Counted from the stretch's first letter, positions 1 to 8,155 are shown. The stretch is 33,888 nt of DNA from an uncultured bacterium (GCA_946407375.1 CAMJNS010000020.1:1-33888), one strand, 5' to 3'. Program-made: numbers and translations. Notes: generated from the letters alone by a model not told the origin.

Positions 1-24
1 TATGAATAGAGTTTTTTCAGCCAT
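1..24 (-). CDS. Start of a third hydrogenase-operon gene, probably the [FeFe] hydrogenase catalytic subunit (partial)
   Basis: Only the first eight codons, MAEKTLFI, lie in the window. The ATG is 16 bases after the hydB stop, and a G-rich ribosome binding site (GGGGG at 34-38, minus strand) precedes it. In NADH-linked trimeric [FeFe] hydrogenases the genes commonly run hydC-hydB-hydA, so the catalytic H-cluster subunit is the natural candidate. An N-terminal start of this kind is compatible with the 2Fe-2S ferredoxin fold that opens HydA. The identity is an inference from position; eight residues cannot prove it. Confidence 0.5.
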
Positions 25-40
25 TATACTGTTCCCCCAA

Positions 41-1939
41 TTACTTTATTGCGCCAAATTTGCAAGTTCTCTTGCAAGCGCCACACTTAATGCACTTAGT
101 TTCATCAATCTTGTGTGGATTCTTTACAGTGCCGGAAATAGCTCCAACTGGGCACTGTCTAGCACAGGCAGTGCAGCCTTTACATTTAGCTGGGTCAATT
201 TCGGGACAACTGAGAGCAGCACACTGATGAGCTGGACATTTTTTGTCGCGAACATGTGCAATATATTCATCTCTGAAAGTCTTAAGAGTAGAAAGAACTG
301 GATTTGGAGCAGTCTTACCAAGAGCACAGAGAGAACCGTCTGAAACAGCCTTAGCGAGTTCTTCCAACTGATCGATGGTTTCCATAGTACCTTTGCCAGC
401 GATAATATCGTCTAACAAAGCAAGCATCTGAGCAGTACCTTCACGGCAGAGAACACACTTACCGCAAGATTCGCTCTGTGTGAACTTCATGAAGAAGCGA
501 GCAATCTTAACCATACAGTTAGACTTGTTCATAACAACAAGACCACCTGAACCGACGATTGCACCATATTTCTTAACTGAGTCAAAATCTATAGGAACGT
601 CTAAGAGTTCTTCGGTCAAACAAGCGCCTGATGGACCACCGATTTGAACTGCTTTGAATTCGCTTGGTGGAAGTGGATTGCCCTGGTCATCAGTAATGCC
701 ACCGCCGATATCAAATATAATCTTGCGGAGGGTGGTTCCGAATGGAACTTCAACAAGACCAGTGTTAGCAACCTGACCAGTAAGAGCGAATGTCTTAGTA
801 CCAGTAGAATTTTCAGTACCCATGCTCTTGAACCACTGAGCACCATATTTAAGAATCAATGGAACACAAGCAAGAGTTTCAACGTTGTTGATTGTTGTTG
901 GCTTTCCAAACAAACCACTTACTGCTGGGAACGGTGGTTTTGCTGTTGGCATACCGCGCTGACCTTCGATTGAGTGGATAAGAGCAGTTTCTTCACCACA
1001 TACGAATGCGCCGGCACCTTCCATAACTTCTATATCGAAGCAGAAGTCAGTTCCAAAAATGTTTTTGCCGAGAAGACCGATTTCTCTGGCATCATCAATA
1101 GCTTTGCGAACACGTTTAACAGCTAATGGATATTCAGCACGGCAGTAAACATAGCCTTTTGTAGCCTGAATACCTTTAGCGGCAATCATCATACCTTCGA
1201 TAACGCTGTGTGGGTTGCCTTCCATAACGCTTCTGTCCATGAAAGCACCTGGGTCGCCTTCGTCTGCGTTACAAATAATGTATTTTACGCCATCGGGGCT
1301 CTTGTTGGGAAGTGTGAGCTGCCATTTCTTACCTGTTGGGAAACCAGCACCACCACGACCTCTTAAGCCAGAATCCAATACTTCCTGACAAACCTGTTCA
1401 GAAGTCATTTCACAAATAGCTTTGCGAGCACCGTCATAACCACTGTTAGCAATATATTCTCTAACATCTTCTGGATTTACATGACCGCAGCGTTTGAGGG
1501 TAGTTCTTTGCTGAAGCTTGTAGAATGTGATTTCGTCAGCATTCTTTGAGTGTTTACCAGTTCCTGGTTCAACAAAGAGAAGTCTGTCTATAATTTCGCC
1601 ATTTTTAAGGGTCTTTTCAACGATTTCTTTAGCGTCTTCTGGTTTTACTTTAACGTAAAGAATGTTTTCTGGCATTATTGTGACAAGAGGACCCTGCTGA
1701 CAGAATCCATGACAACCACTCTTAGAAAGGTATAGATCTTTCTTTTCGCCACCACATTTATGATGGTTTGCTTCAACTCTAACTTTGATTCCAGCGGCTT
1801 CAATTTCTTTTTGAAGAGCATCAATAACTTTAAGAGAACCGTTAGCAACACAGGCAGTACCTGCACAAACTACAACACGGCGATCTTCAAGATTAGCTTT
1901 AAATTCTTCTGCAATTTTCTTAAGATCTAAATTACTCAT
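41..1939 (-). CDS. hydB: NADH-dependent [FeFe] hydrogenase flavoprotein subunit (HydB, NuoF family)
   Basis: This 632-residue cytoplasmic protein should pass electrons between NAD(H) and the hydrogenase core. The domains run in order. A thioredoxin-like 2Fe-2S domain carries C25, C30, C76 and C80. The NuoF-type FMN/NADH core has GRGGAGFPTG near 194-203 and CNADEGDPGAF near 223-233. An SLBB region follows, then a 4Fe-4S site with C492, C495, C498 and C538. The tail has two ferredoxin clusters (C586-C589-C592-C596 and C616-C619-C622-C626). The extra N- and C-terminal clusters and the length distinguish HydB-type proteins from complex I NuoF, which is about 440 residues. The ATG overlaps the hydC stop by four bases, so the two are translationally coupled. 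NADP-reducing HndC-type hydrogenase subunits or NADH-dependent formate dehydrogenase subunits share this architecture and cannot be excluded without the next gene. Confidence 0.9.
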   Translation of the reverse strand: MSNLDLKKIAEEFKANLEDRRVVVCAGTACVANGSLKVIDALQKEIEAAGIKVRVEANHHKCGGEKKDLYLSKSGCHGFCQQGPLVTIMPENILYVKVKPEDAKEIVEKTLKNGEIIDRLLFVEPGTGKHSKNADEITFYKLQQRTTLKRCGHVNPEDVREYIANSGYDGARKAICEMTSEQVCQEVLDSGLRGRGGAGFPTGKKWQLTLPNKSPDGVKYIICNADEGDPGAFMDRSVMEGNPHSVIEGMMIAAKGIQATKGYVYCRAEYPLAVKRVRKAIDDAREIGLLGKNIFGTDFCFDIEVMEGAGAFVCGEETALIHSIEGQRGMPTAKPPFPAVSGLFGKPTTINNVETLACVPLILKYGAQWFKSMGTENSTGTKTFALTGQVANTGLVEVPFGTTLRKIIFDIGGGITDDQGNPLPPSEFKAVQIGGPSGACLTEELLDVPIDFDSVKKYGAIVGSGGLVVMNKSNCMVKIARFFMKFTQSESCGKCVLCREGTAQMLALLDDIIAGKGTMETIDQLEELAKAVSDGSLCALGKTAPNPVLSTLKTFRDEYIAHVRDKKCPAHQCAALSCPEIDPAKCKGCTACARQCPVGAISGTVKNPHKIDETKCIKCGACKRTCKFGAIK

Positions 1940-2433
1940 TTAGCGGCCCCCTTTTCATTAGCGATGATTTCGTCAATAAATTTAAGTGCTTTTTCTGGAG
2001 TCATCTGACCATGAACGTCTTCATTGATAACCATAACAGGAGCAAGACCGCAAGCACCAAGACAAGAAACTATTTCAAGAGTGAAAAGCATATCGTCAGT
2101 AGTAAGCTTCTTTTCGTTAAGTCCGAGCTTTTTCATGATAGCATCAAGAACAGACATAGACTTTTTAACGTGACAAGCAGTACCGTTACAGCATTTAATT
2201 AAATACTTACCCTTTGGAGTAAGAGAGAAGTGAGCATAAAATGTTGCTACACCGTAAATCTGAGCAGCAGAAATTTTTAATTTTCTTGCACAAAGATTTA
2301 TTGCGTCTTCTGGAAGATAGCGATAGATTTCCTGAACTTCTTGAAGAATAGGAACTAATTTGCTAGGATCGCAATTCCATTTGTCTACAATTTCGCAAAC
2401 CTTTTCCAATTTGGTGTCAATCTGGTCGGCCAT
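1936..2433 (-). CDS. hydC: Hydrogenase 2Fe-2S subunit (HydC, NuoE family)
   Basis: This 165-residue thioredoxin-like ferredoxin is the usual partner of HydB. The N-terminal half is the helical NuoE domain. The cluster ligands are C82 and C87 (in CNGTACH) and C124 and C128 (in CLGACGLAPV), with the standard CX4C...CX3C spacing and the normal NuoE/HydC length. The start is set by an AGGAGGT ribosome binding site upstream of the ATG. It is the first gene of the operon, and a Rex-type operator lies 37 bases upstream of the start codon, so expression probably follows the NADH/NAD+ ratio. Confidence 0.92.
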   Translation of the reverse strand: MADQIDTKLEKVCEIVDKWNCDPSKLVPILQEVQEIYRYLPEDAINLCARKLKISAAQIYGVATFYAHFSLTPKGKYLIKCCNGTACHVKKSMSVLDAIMKKLGLNEKKLTTDDMLFTLEIVSCLGACGLAPVMVINEDVHGQMTPEKALKFIDEIIANEKGAAK

Positions 2434-2469
2434 TACGACGACCTCCTGTTATTATTTTTTATTATCGCT

Positions 2470-2487
2470 TTGTGAAAAAATTAACAA
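2470..2487. promoter_or_regulatory. Rex-type operator upstream of hydCB
   Basis: The 18-bp sequence TTGTGAAAAAATTAACAA is an inverted repeat (TTGTGAA-N4-TTAACAA) that fits the known Rex operator pattern TTGTKAA-N4-TTMACAA. On the minus strand a possible -10 (GATAAT, 2461-2466) follows it, and TTGTTA inside the operator could serve as a -35, although the 15-base spacing is short. A bound repressor would block this promoter. Rex senses NADH/NAD+ and is a known regulator of fermentative and hydrogenase genes, so site and operon agree. No rex gene is in the window. Confidence 0.7.
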
Positions 2488-2554
2488 TCTTCAATCGTTA
2501 ATGTAAACAAAACGTGAAAGTAATATAAGGCTTAGAAGTACTTTCGTCAACTTT

Positions 2555-2700
2555 TTTTATAAAAAGATTTAAGATGGAAGAAAAAATTTGAAAGATAGAA
2601 TAATAAAGAAAGAAAAAGGGTGGAAGAAGGAAGAGGGGGAAAGAAAAAATGAGATATTTAAGATTTAAGATAAAAGAATGAAGACAGATAACCTTAAAAC
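2555..2700. other. Purine-rich spacer between the hydrogenase operon and an unknown gene
   Basis: The 305-base gap between hydC and the next gene holds the Rex-type site at its left end. It then runs into a stretch that is nearly all A and G on the plus strand, with near-repeated words such as AGATTTAAGAT. A small hairpin follows at 2712-2730 (AGTTTTT / AAAAACT). I see no ORF with a ribosome binding site here and no recognisable RNA gene. Confidence 0.4.
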
Positions 2701-2738
2701 TTCAAATTTTTAGTTTTTTATCTAAAAACTTTAAATAT

Positions 2739-3620
2739 TTATCTAACCATAACCAAAAGGTAAAAAATTACTACAGCTGTGACTAATAGTATTGGAATTT
2801 TTATCATTATTTCAGTGATTATTCCTATCGTTGTAGGTTTTATGCTTTTTGAAGTAAATGTAAGTCTGCTACCCATTCTTGTTACTTCTAAGCCTTCATC
2901 TTTTTTTGCTATTGTGACTGGCAAATTTGCGTATAACCCAATAGTCTCAGCTATTATTATGTTGTTTTTGTTTGCATCGATTTCGTCAGAAAATGCATTG
3001 AAATAATTAAATTTTCCATCATTAGTAATATAGGCAATTGCTGAAGCCTCAACGCGATCATCTATTGAATCAATCTCTTTAGTTTTTTCTTCTTCTTTAT
3101 AAACAATATGACCAGTTAAAAGAGCTAATGCTAACCCGCTTAAAAAAGATTTAGAATCAACTTCTCTAGGACCTTCCAATTTAGGATTCTTGCCTATTCT
3201 TTTGTGATCAACTCCTAAAAGTACTATATCTTTAATGTTTATACTTTTGCTTTTATATATAGTGATAGAATTGTATCTTATTTCTTTATAAATAGTATTC
3301 ATAGTCGTATTTATGATTGAAAAAGATTTTATTGATATAAGCCAAAATAACCCTATAATAATTAAAACAATTCCAATTAAAGCTTTAATAAAAATATTCA
3401 TTTCACTGTAGATAAACAGCACAAAAGCACATACTATAATAATGTAACCTATATAATCCATTGCGGATTTGTTTTCGTACACTAGATTCCCATTTTCGAT
3501 AGTTATATTTCTGATACCTTTTAAATTGGCAAATATTTTTTTATCGTTTAGGTTTTTGTTTAACGTATTGGGATTGGGTTTCGAAGGATTGTTTATGTTA
3601 GACATATTAATAAAATCCAT
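2739..3620 (-). CDS. Hypothetical membrane protein
   Basis: I do not recognise this 293-residue protein. It has a polar, Asn-rich N-terminus of about 50 residues, then two adjacent hydrophobic segments near 54-75 and 78-97 separated by a short turn. A mainly beta-looking region follows (roughly 98-140), then a short hydrophobic patch near 160 and a C-terminal transmembrane segment near 266-290. Two membrane segments followed by a beta domain resemble bacterial PH-domain (bPH-like) membrane proteins, but no signature is clear. No good ribosome binding site precedes ATG 3620, and the in-frame ATG six codons later (MSNINN) is an alternative start. The high AT content and rare-codon use suggest low expression. 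Confidence 0.6.
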   Translation of the reverse strand: MDFINMSNINNPSKPNPNTLNKNLNDKKIFANLKGIRNITIENGNLVYENKSAMDYIGYIIIVCAFVLFIYSEMNIFIKALIGIVLIIIGLFWLISIKSFSIINTTMNTIYKEIRYNSITIYKSKSINIKDIVLLGVDHKRIGKNPKLEGPREVDSKSFLSGLALALLTGHIVYKEEEKTKEIDSIDDRVEASAIAYITNDGKFNYFNAFSDEIDANKNNIIIAETIGLYANLPVTIAKKDEGLEVTRMGSRLTFTSKSIKPTTIGIITEIMIKIPILLVTAVVIFYLLVMVR

Positions 3621-3642
3621 TAACTAAAACTAAAATAGAAAA

Positions 3643-3715
3643 AGCGGCAAACGGGGCTCGAACCCGCGACCCTCAGCTTGGGAAGCTGATGCTCTACCAA
3701 CTGAGCTATTGCCGC
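3643..3715 (-). tRNA. tRNA-Gly (anticodon CCC)
   Basis: This 73-base cloverleaf reads on the minus strand. The acceptor arms GCGGCAA and TTGCCGC pair over seven bases. The D arm is GCTC/GAGC with the AGTTGGTA loop, the anticodon stem is TCAGC/GCTGA around loop TTCCCAA (anticodon CCC), and the T arm is GCGGG-TTCGAGC-CCCGT. The discriminator is U73, as in bacterial glycine tRNAs. CCA is not encoded, so it must be added by tRNA nucleotidyltransferase. It would decode GGG. Confidence 0.95.
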
Positions 3716-3829
3716 GATTTGGTATAAATAATATATCAAATTTGTAAAATTATTTCAATGACATTTTTGGAAGAGGTTTTCATCTGTTGAAACTAATTTT
3801 TACCTTTCACTTTCTAATATATTAATTGT

Positions 3830-3858
3830 TTGACATTATAAAAGTTTGCAAGTATAAT
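3830..3858 (+). promoter_or_regulatory. Perfect consensus sigma-70 promoter for the STAS gene
   Basis: TTGACA at 3830-3835 and TATAAT at 3853-3858 are separated by exactly 17 bases. The expected transcription start is near 3865, only about four bases before the ATG at 3869, so the message would be leaderless or almost so. No ribosome binding site is present, which agrees. Confidence 0.85.
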
Positions 3859-3868
3859 TTTTTTTACT

Positions 3869-4219
3869 ATGGCAAGATTAGTTGTAAAAAAAGAAATATT
3901 TAATGATGTGTGCGTGTTACGACCTAGTGGCTACGTTGATGAAAAGGGTGGCGGAATTTTGTTTGACGCTGCAGAAGAAGTGTTAGCAGAAGGTTTTCAC
4001 AAAATTTTGCTTAATTTCGCGGAATCTCCTGTTATTAACTCTCAAGGGATAGCCCAAATTATTGAATTGGCCGAAATAATCGTTGATGAAAAAGGTGGCA
4101 GTCTCGCTTTTTGTGGATTGAGCGAATTAGCTGCCAGTGTTTTTAAAATGGTTGGATTGCTTCAGATGGGTGATTCTTACACGGATGAACAAGAAGCTAT
4201 AAGTGGTCTAGCCAATTAA
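3869..4219 (+). CDS. STAS-domain protein, anti-sigma-factor antagonist type
   Basis: This 116-residue protein is a single STAS domain of the SpoIIAA/RsbV type, a family whose members bind anti-sigma or switch kinases and are controlled by serine phosphorylation. The expected strand-helix order is visible, and S58 in VINSQGIAQI sits where the phosphorylated serine of the family's D-S-x-G motif lies, with N57 in place of Asp. The start is forced by the adjacent perfect promoter; translation is probably leaderless. No partner anti-sigma kinase is in the window. It precedes the flagellin and pilin-like genes by 50 bases and may be co-transcribed with them, so a role in controlling surface appendages is possible but unproven. 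Confidence 0.85.
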   Translation: MARLVVKKEIFNDVCVLRPSGYVDEKGGGILFDAAEEVLAEGFHKILLNFAESPVINSQGIAQIIELAEIIVDEKGGSLAFCGLSELAASVFKMVGLLQMGDSYTDEQEAISGLAN

Positions 4220-4237
4220 TCAATAATTTATTATAAT
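4209..4237 (+). promoter_or_regulatory. Candidate internal promoter before the flagellin gene
   Basis: TATAAT at 4232-4237 has TAGCCA 17 bases upstream (4209-4214, four of six consensus bases). Transcription from about 4244 would give a 26-base leader that contains the AAGGAGGT ribosome binding site at 4258-4265. No sigma-28 type flagellar promoter is seen. The site is moderately convincing. Confidence 0.45.
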
Positions 4238-4269
4238 TGTACATAAGTATAGAAGACAAGGAGGTCTAT

Positions 4270-5058
4270 ATGCTAACAGGTGTAAATGGAAATAGTTTAC
4301 ATTCCAATCTATTACACGCTGATAGCTCTATCGCGAAATCGTTAGAGCGGATTTCTAGTGGGAAAAGTATTACTCGTGCTAGTGATAATCCTGCTGGAAG
4401 TGCAATGCTATCAGCTTTTGATTCACAGACTCGTGCATTGACTCAGTTAATGTCAAATCAGCAGAGTCAGGCGTCACTTTTGCAAACGGCGTCAAGTTCT
4501 CTAAGTACAACTTCAAGCATTTTGCAGGGAATCAACTCTCTTGCTTTGCAAGCATCTAATGGAACTCTAACCGATTCCGATAGGGCTATGATTCAGCAGC
4601 AAATTAATCAGCTTTCAACACAGATTAATATGAGTGCAAATCAGGCTCAGTTCAATGGTCAGAATCTATTAGACGGTTCTTTTTCTACAACCCTTCAAAA
4701 TGGTCAACAGTTTGCAATTGATGCTATGACAGCAAGTGCTCTAGGAGTGAACGACCTTTCTGTTGCAACTCAGGGCGATGCTATGTCTGCTTCTGAATTA
4801 GCAAAATCTGCATTGAGCAAAGTTGTTTCAACACAGAGTAGTATAGGTTCTGTAATTAACGGAATAAATTCGAACCTTGCTAATTTGGGAACTCAGTATT
4901 TGAATGCCGTTTCATCACAATCACAAATTGGTGATGTTGATATGGCAAACGAAATAATGAATATGACTTTGTCAAAAATGCAGTCTCAAGCTTCAATTAA
5001 AGTTTTCAAAATGAACGAAGAGTCTCGTTCAACCGCTTTGAAGCTTCTCGGCGAATGA
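4270..5058 (+). CDS. Short flagellin
   Basis: This 262-residue protein has both conserved flagellin ends. The N-terminal D0/D1 part includes RISSGKSITRASDNPAGSA near 31-49 and a helical stretch with ILQGINSLALQASNGTLTDS. The C-terminal D1/D0 part starts with SQIGDVDMANEIMNMTLSKM. The middle is short, so the exposed D2/D3 domains are essentially absent and the filament would be smooth. An AAGGAGGT site at 4258-4265 selects ATG 4270; an earlier in-frame ATG at 4237 lacks a ribosome binding site. No other flagellar gene is in the window. Its TGA overlaps the ATG of the next, pilin-like gene (ATGA at 5055-5058), an unusual partnership. Confidence 0.9.
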   Translation: MLTGVNGNSLHSNLLHADSSIAKSLERISSGKSITRASDNPAGSAMLSAFDSQTRALTQLMSNQQSQASLLQTASSSLSTTSSILQGINSLALQASNGTLTDSDRAMIQQQINQLSTQINMSANQAQFNGQNLLDGSFSTTLQNGQQFAIDAMTASALGVNDLSVATQGDAMSASELAKSALSKVVSTQSSIGSVINGINSNLANLGTQYLNAVSSQSQIGDVDMANEIMNMTLSKMQSQASIKVFKMNEESRSTALKLLGE

Positions 5059-7154
5059 CTTTAAAGTTAAGCAATCATAATCGTGGTTTCACGATTATGA
5101 TTGCTCTTATTTTAGGCACTGTTTTGTTGGTGCTTTCAGTAACCCTTTATACATTTGTAAGCCGTCAATATTCCGGAATGAATGTAATTGTTAACGGCGA
5201 GATAGCGCATTTTTTAGCTGAAACGGGTATAAATACAACAATAGGAACAATAAGAGATAGTATTTCCAACAATTTAAAATCAAACAGTGAAAACTACCAA
5301 AAGCTCAGAAATATTTTTTTAAGTGGAAAATCTCTAAAAAATGTTTGTATCAATGATTTGCTTGATTCATCCTGGAACAATGATTTAAAAGCCTTTTCAA
5401 GAGAAGTGGATAAAACAGCATCAATAGAGGTTAATGTTTATTTAAGAGATTTCAAACAAAGCGAGATGAATCCTAATATTTGGCACGACCCAAAAGCGGT
5501 TGATGGTTGGTTAGTTGTAGAATCCGTTGGTGAATATAAAAAAATACAGAGAAAAATAGTAATAAAACGTGCTGTTAGTGTTTTCAATTTAGTTCCGGGT
5601 GTTATGGGAAAATTTAGTCTCTATTTAAATGACAGTATTAGAAAAGATGAAAACGACTACAATATAATTCGTAATGATTATAATGGTATGATTACCGATG
5701 GTCCAAAACCTATAATTGTGTACAACCATGCTACGCCAGAATATCCTGTAGAGCCTGCAAATATAGCTGATGTTTTAAGAGATGAAAGAAAATCAGACGT
5801 TTGGCAACAACGCGGCTGGATATGGTTAAAAGGTGGTAAGACAAGATTAAATCTTTGTTCTGGTTCTGGAGATTTAGGGGAATTTTTCCAATTTTATGAT
5901 GTTAATACTTCAAATGTTTTTACTCCGGTTAAGTTTTCTTCTCCAGCACAAAATCTTCCGGAGTCATTTTTTAGACCTATAACACTTCCTTGGGATAGAA
6001 GCAGTATTAGTGTAAAAAATACAGCTTATAGATTCTGGCATAGTTTTGTATTAGATAGTTTTCATGACAGAAGTAGTAGAATGTTGGTAGAAGCAATGTA
6101 CGAAGGACAGGTTCTTTCTAATGATGAACGTCTTTATTATGGTTCAAAATCATCTATTCTTCATCTTTTTGGTGATGCTAGAAAAGGTTTTCAATCTCGT
6201 ACAAGAGTAATTGGACCAGTTTATTCTGCATTTGTAAGATTTGCTTATCTTGATGTTAAACCTGAAGATTCAGATGTTAAAAATATTTTTGAAAATAATA
6301 ATCCAAAACCAATTTATTTATTACGTTCTTTGCCAAAAGAATATTATAATGATTCTGTTGCTATAAATGAATTTGCAGGCCGCAAGGTAGGTGGGCCAAT
6401 TCTAAAAACTGGTATGCTGTTTAAAGATTATAAGGAATATTCTGCTTTAATGAGTTGTATTGTTGAATTGCCCTACGCTGAATCTTATAATTCTATGCAA
6501 GATGTTTATGACAGAAAGGCAGATAGGGTATTTCCGACTTTAAAGAAAGTGTTAGATTTGGATACAAATGGTGAAAGTGTTATTGAGAGAAATGGAAATA
6601 CTTTTTATAAAGGAAAACCTGCTATCGAAGATTCTCTAACTTTAATAAAGCAAAGAGTGCAAAACACTTTTTCTACTCCAAAAGAATTTTGGAAAAAATA
6701 TCTTAATAAAGATGGGGAACTTGAGCTTGATTCTGTTGTGTGCATAACTAATAGTAATAATGAAGAATTTGTTGTTCCACCGGTAGGACAACCGCAACCT
6801 CTTGTGGTTAAAGGCGGTGGTATAATTTTACTGAACAACGGTAATATTACTTTAAGAGGTATTTCGTTAGCGAATACTTCTGAAACTTTTACTATCGCTT
6901 CAACAGCAGAAAGCAAAGTTAGATTTGAGTCAACGATGACTAATATGGTTAATATTATTGCACCTAAAGCGCAAGTAGACTATGGTTCTAAGTTCGAACT
7001 TTTCGGTTCTCTTTGTGTTAAAAATATTTATGCAGACCATCGTTTTCAAGGCGGTGTAATAAGATACAGAGAGGCTCAAGATCCTACTCATTCTAGTTAT
7101 GATAGATTCTATAAAGTATTTATAGCAAATACTGATTCTTATTGGAATGAATAA
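5055..7154 (+). CDS. Large PilX/GspK-like protein with a type III (prepilin) signal
   Basis: This 699-residue protein begins with a short basic leader and a prepilin-peptidase-like site. Cleavage is predicted after G11 in NRGFTIMIALILG, followed by a hydrophobic helix of about 22 residues. The mature position 5 is Ile instead of the usual Glu, as in PilX- and GspK-type minor pilins. The next segment (AHFLAETGINTTIG) resembles the A-E-G-type helix start of PilX proteins. The C-terminal part (from about 590) has short glycine-spaced beta strands like the periplasmic tails of such proteins. At 699 residues it is much longer than ordinary minor pilins, so a tip or adhesin role is an inference. 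It is translationally coupled to the upstream flagellin and followed by two further pilin-like genes. Confidence 0.75.
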   Translation: MTLKLSNHNRGFTIMIALILGTVLLVLSVTLYTFVSRQYSGMNVIVNGEIAHFLAETGINTTIGTIRDSISNNLKSNSENYQKLRNIFLSGKSLKNVCINDLLDSSWNNDLKAFSREVDKTASIEVNVYLRDFKQSEMNPNIWHDPKAVDGWLVVESVGEYKKIQRKIVIKRAVSVFNLVPGVMGKFSLYLNDSIRKDENDYNIIRNDYNGMITDGPKPIIVYNHATPEYPVEPANIADVLRDERKSDVWQQRGWIWLKGGKTRLNLCSGSGDLGEFFQFYDVNTSNVFTPVKFSSPAQNLPESFFRPITLPWDRSSISVKNTAYRFWHSFVLDSFHDRSSRMLVEAMYEGQVLSNDERLYYGSKSSILHLFGDARKGFQSRTRVIGPVYSAFVRFAYLDVKPEDSDVKNIFENNNPKPIYLLRSLPKEYYNDSVAINEFAGRKVGGPILKTGMLFKDYKEYSALMSCIVELPYAESYNSMQDVYDRKADRVFPTLKKVLDLDTNGESVIERNGNTFYKGKPAIEDSLTLIKQRVQNTFSTPKEFWKKYLNKDGELELDSVVCITNSNNEEFVVPPVGQPQPLVVKGGGIILLNNGNITLRGISLANTSETFTIASTAESKVRFESTMTNMVNIIAPKAQVDYGSKFELFGSLCVKNIYADHRFQGGVIRYREAQDPTHSSYDRFYKVFIANTDSYWNE

Positions 7155-7173
7155 ATAGCATAAGGGTATTTAC

Positions 7174-7608
7174 ATGAATAAAAAAGCTCTGTCTTTAGTA
7201 GAAATAACTATATCAATGGCTGTATTAATACTCGTTATGCTTCCATCTTTCTTGGCTTTTTCTTCCGGAAATCAGGGAATACAGATGACAGACTATGAGT
7301 TCAGAGCTCATAATGCTGCTATTGAATTAGTAGAGCAGACAATTTCATTACCTTTTGATATGATTAAGTCTGGACAATATGATGAAAGTGATATTGTCGA
7401 TGGAGCTAATTTTGCGGATACGCCAGCTGTATTCCATTTAAGCTTTAGCTCCGAGTTTAAACCTAAAATGCTTATTGAAGATATAATAAAAAACAAAAAA
7501 GTTGTATTTAAGAAAGTAACAGTAACTATTAATTATCCTGTTACAAAGCTTTCTAAGCAAAGAAAAGATTTTAGTGTAAAGGTAATAATAAATAATGACT
7601 CTGTGTAA
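7174..7608 (+). CDS. Minor pilin/pseudopilin, PilV/GspI-like
   Basis: This 144-residue protein has a four-residue basic leader and the motif KKALSLVEITISMAVLILV. Cleavage after Ala5 would leave a mature N-terminal Leu with the family Glu at position 5, followed by the standard hydrophobic helix. The C-terminal half is a short beta-rich domain. An AAGGGT ribosome binding site precedes the ATG. It lies 19 bases after the large PilX-like gene and overlaps the next pilin-like gene by 14 bases, as expected for a minor-pilin operon that builds a type IV pilus or type II secretion pseudopilus tip. Confidence 0.85.
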   Translation: MNKKALSLVEITISMAVLILVMLPSFLAFSSGNQGIQMTDYEFRAHNAAIELVEQTISLPFDMIKSGQYDESDIVDGANFADTPAVFHLSFSSEFKPKMLIEDIIKNKKVVFKKVTVTINYPVTKLSKQRKDFSVKVIINNDSV

Positions 7609-8155
7609 GAAAAAAGCCTTTACTTTAGTTGAAATACTTGTTGCTGCTGGTGTTACGGCAATATTCCTTGGAATGGCTGTTTCTATGTTTATAGGATTTG
7701 GCAAAAATTTTTCTGCTGGTGAAGGTTCTGCTGTTTTAATGCAGGAATGTGCTTTGTTTGTGGCTAGATTAAGAAATGATTTGAATAATGCTGTAAAAGA
7801 TAATACTAATTCTTTTATAACCATTGACGAAAATCAAATCAAATTAAACGTATACGATAGCGAAGAAGGTAAGGTAAAACCGGTTATATATTCAGCGGTT
7901 CCACAGGCAAATGGTTGTTATAATATGACTAGACGAGTTGCAAATGGGTCTAGTCGACCAATTGTAAATGGAAAAATAGCTTCTTTTAGTTGGCAATTAA
8001 AAGAAGAGGTAATTTCTACAGGAACTCCTCCTATCAAATCAATTAAACGTTACGGAGTTGAAATAGATTTGAAAATGGGTTCTTCAGATTTAAAAAACAA
8101 ATCTTTTGATTTTAAAACAATTATATATCCTATAAGAGTCAATAAAATGAGATAA
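7595..8155 (+). CDS. Minor pilin/pseudopilin, PilW/GspJ-like
   Basis: This 186-residue protein begins with MTLCKKKAFTLVEILVAAGV. That is a prepilin site with cleavage after Ala8, a mature Phe at position 1 and Glu at position 5, followed by the hydrophobic helix. The remainder (MQECALFVARLRNDLNNAV onward) resembles the first periplasmic helix and beta domain of PilW/GspJ proteins. The start lies inside the preceding gene, so the two are probably translationally coupled. No pilus motor, platform or secretin gene is in the window. Confidence 0.85.
   Translation: MTLCKKKAFTLVEILVAAGVTAIFLGMAVSMFIGFGKNFSAGEGSAVLMQECALFVARLRNDLNNAVKDNTNSFITIDENQIKLNVYDSEEGKVKPVIYSAVPQANGCYNMTRRVANGSSRPIVNGKIASFSWQLKEEVISTGTPPIKSIKRYGVEIDLKMGSSDLKNKSFDFKTIIYPIRVNKMR

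Noticed and set aside
2..343. Plus-strand reading frame over the end of hydB
   Set aside because: It lies antisense to the well-supported ferredoxin domain of HydB, has no ribosome binding site or recognisable domain and is a shadow frame.
4237..4269. Upstream start of the flagellin gene
   Set aside because: The AAGGAGGT site fits ATG 4270, and flagellins start directly with the D0 helix. The upstream codon overlaps the candidate -10.
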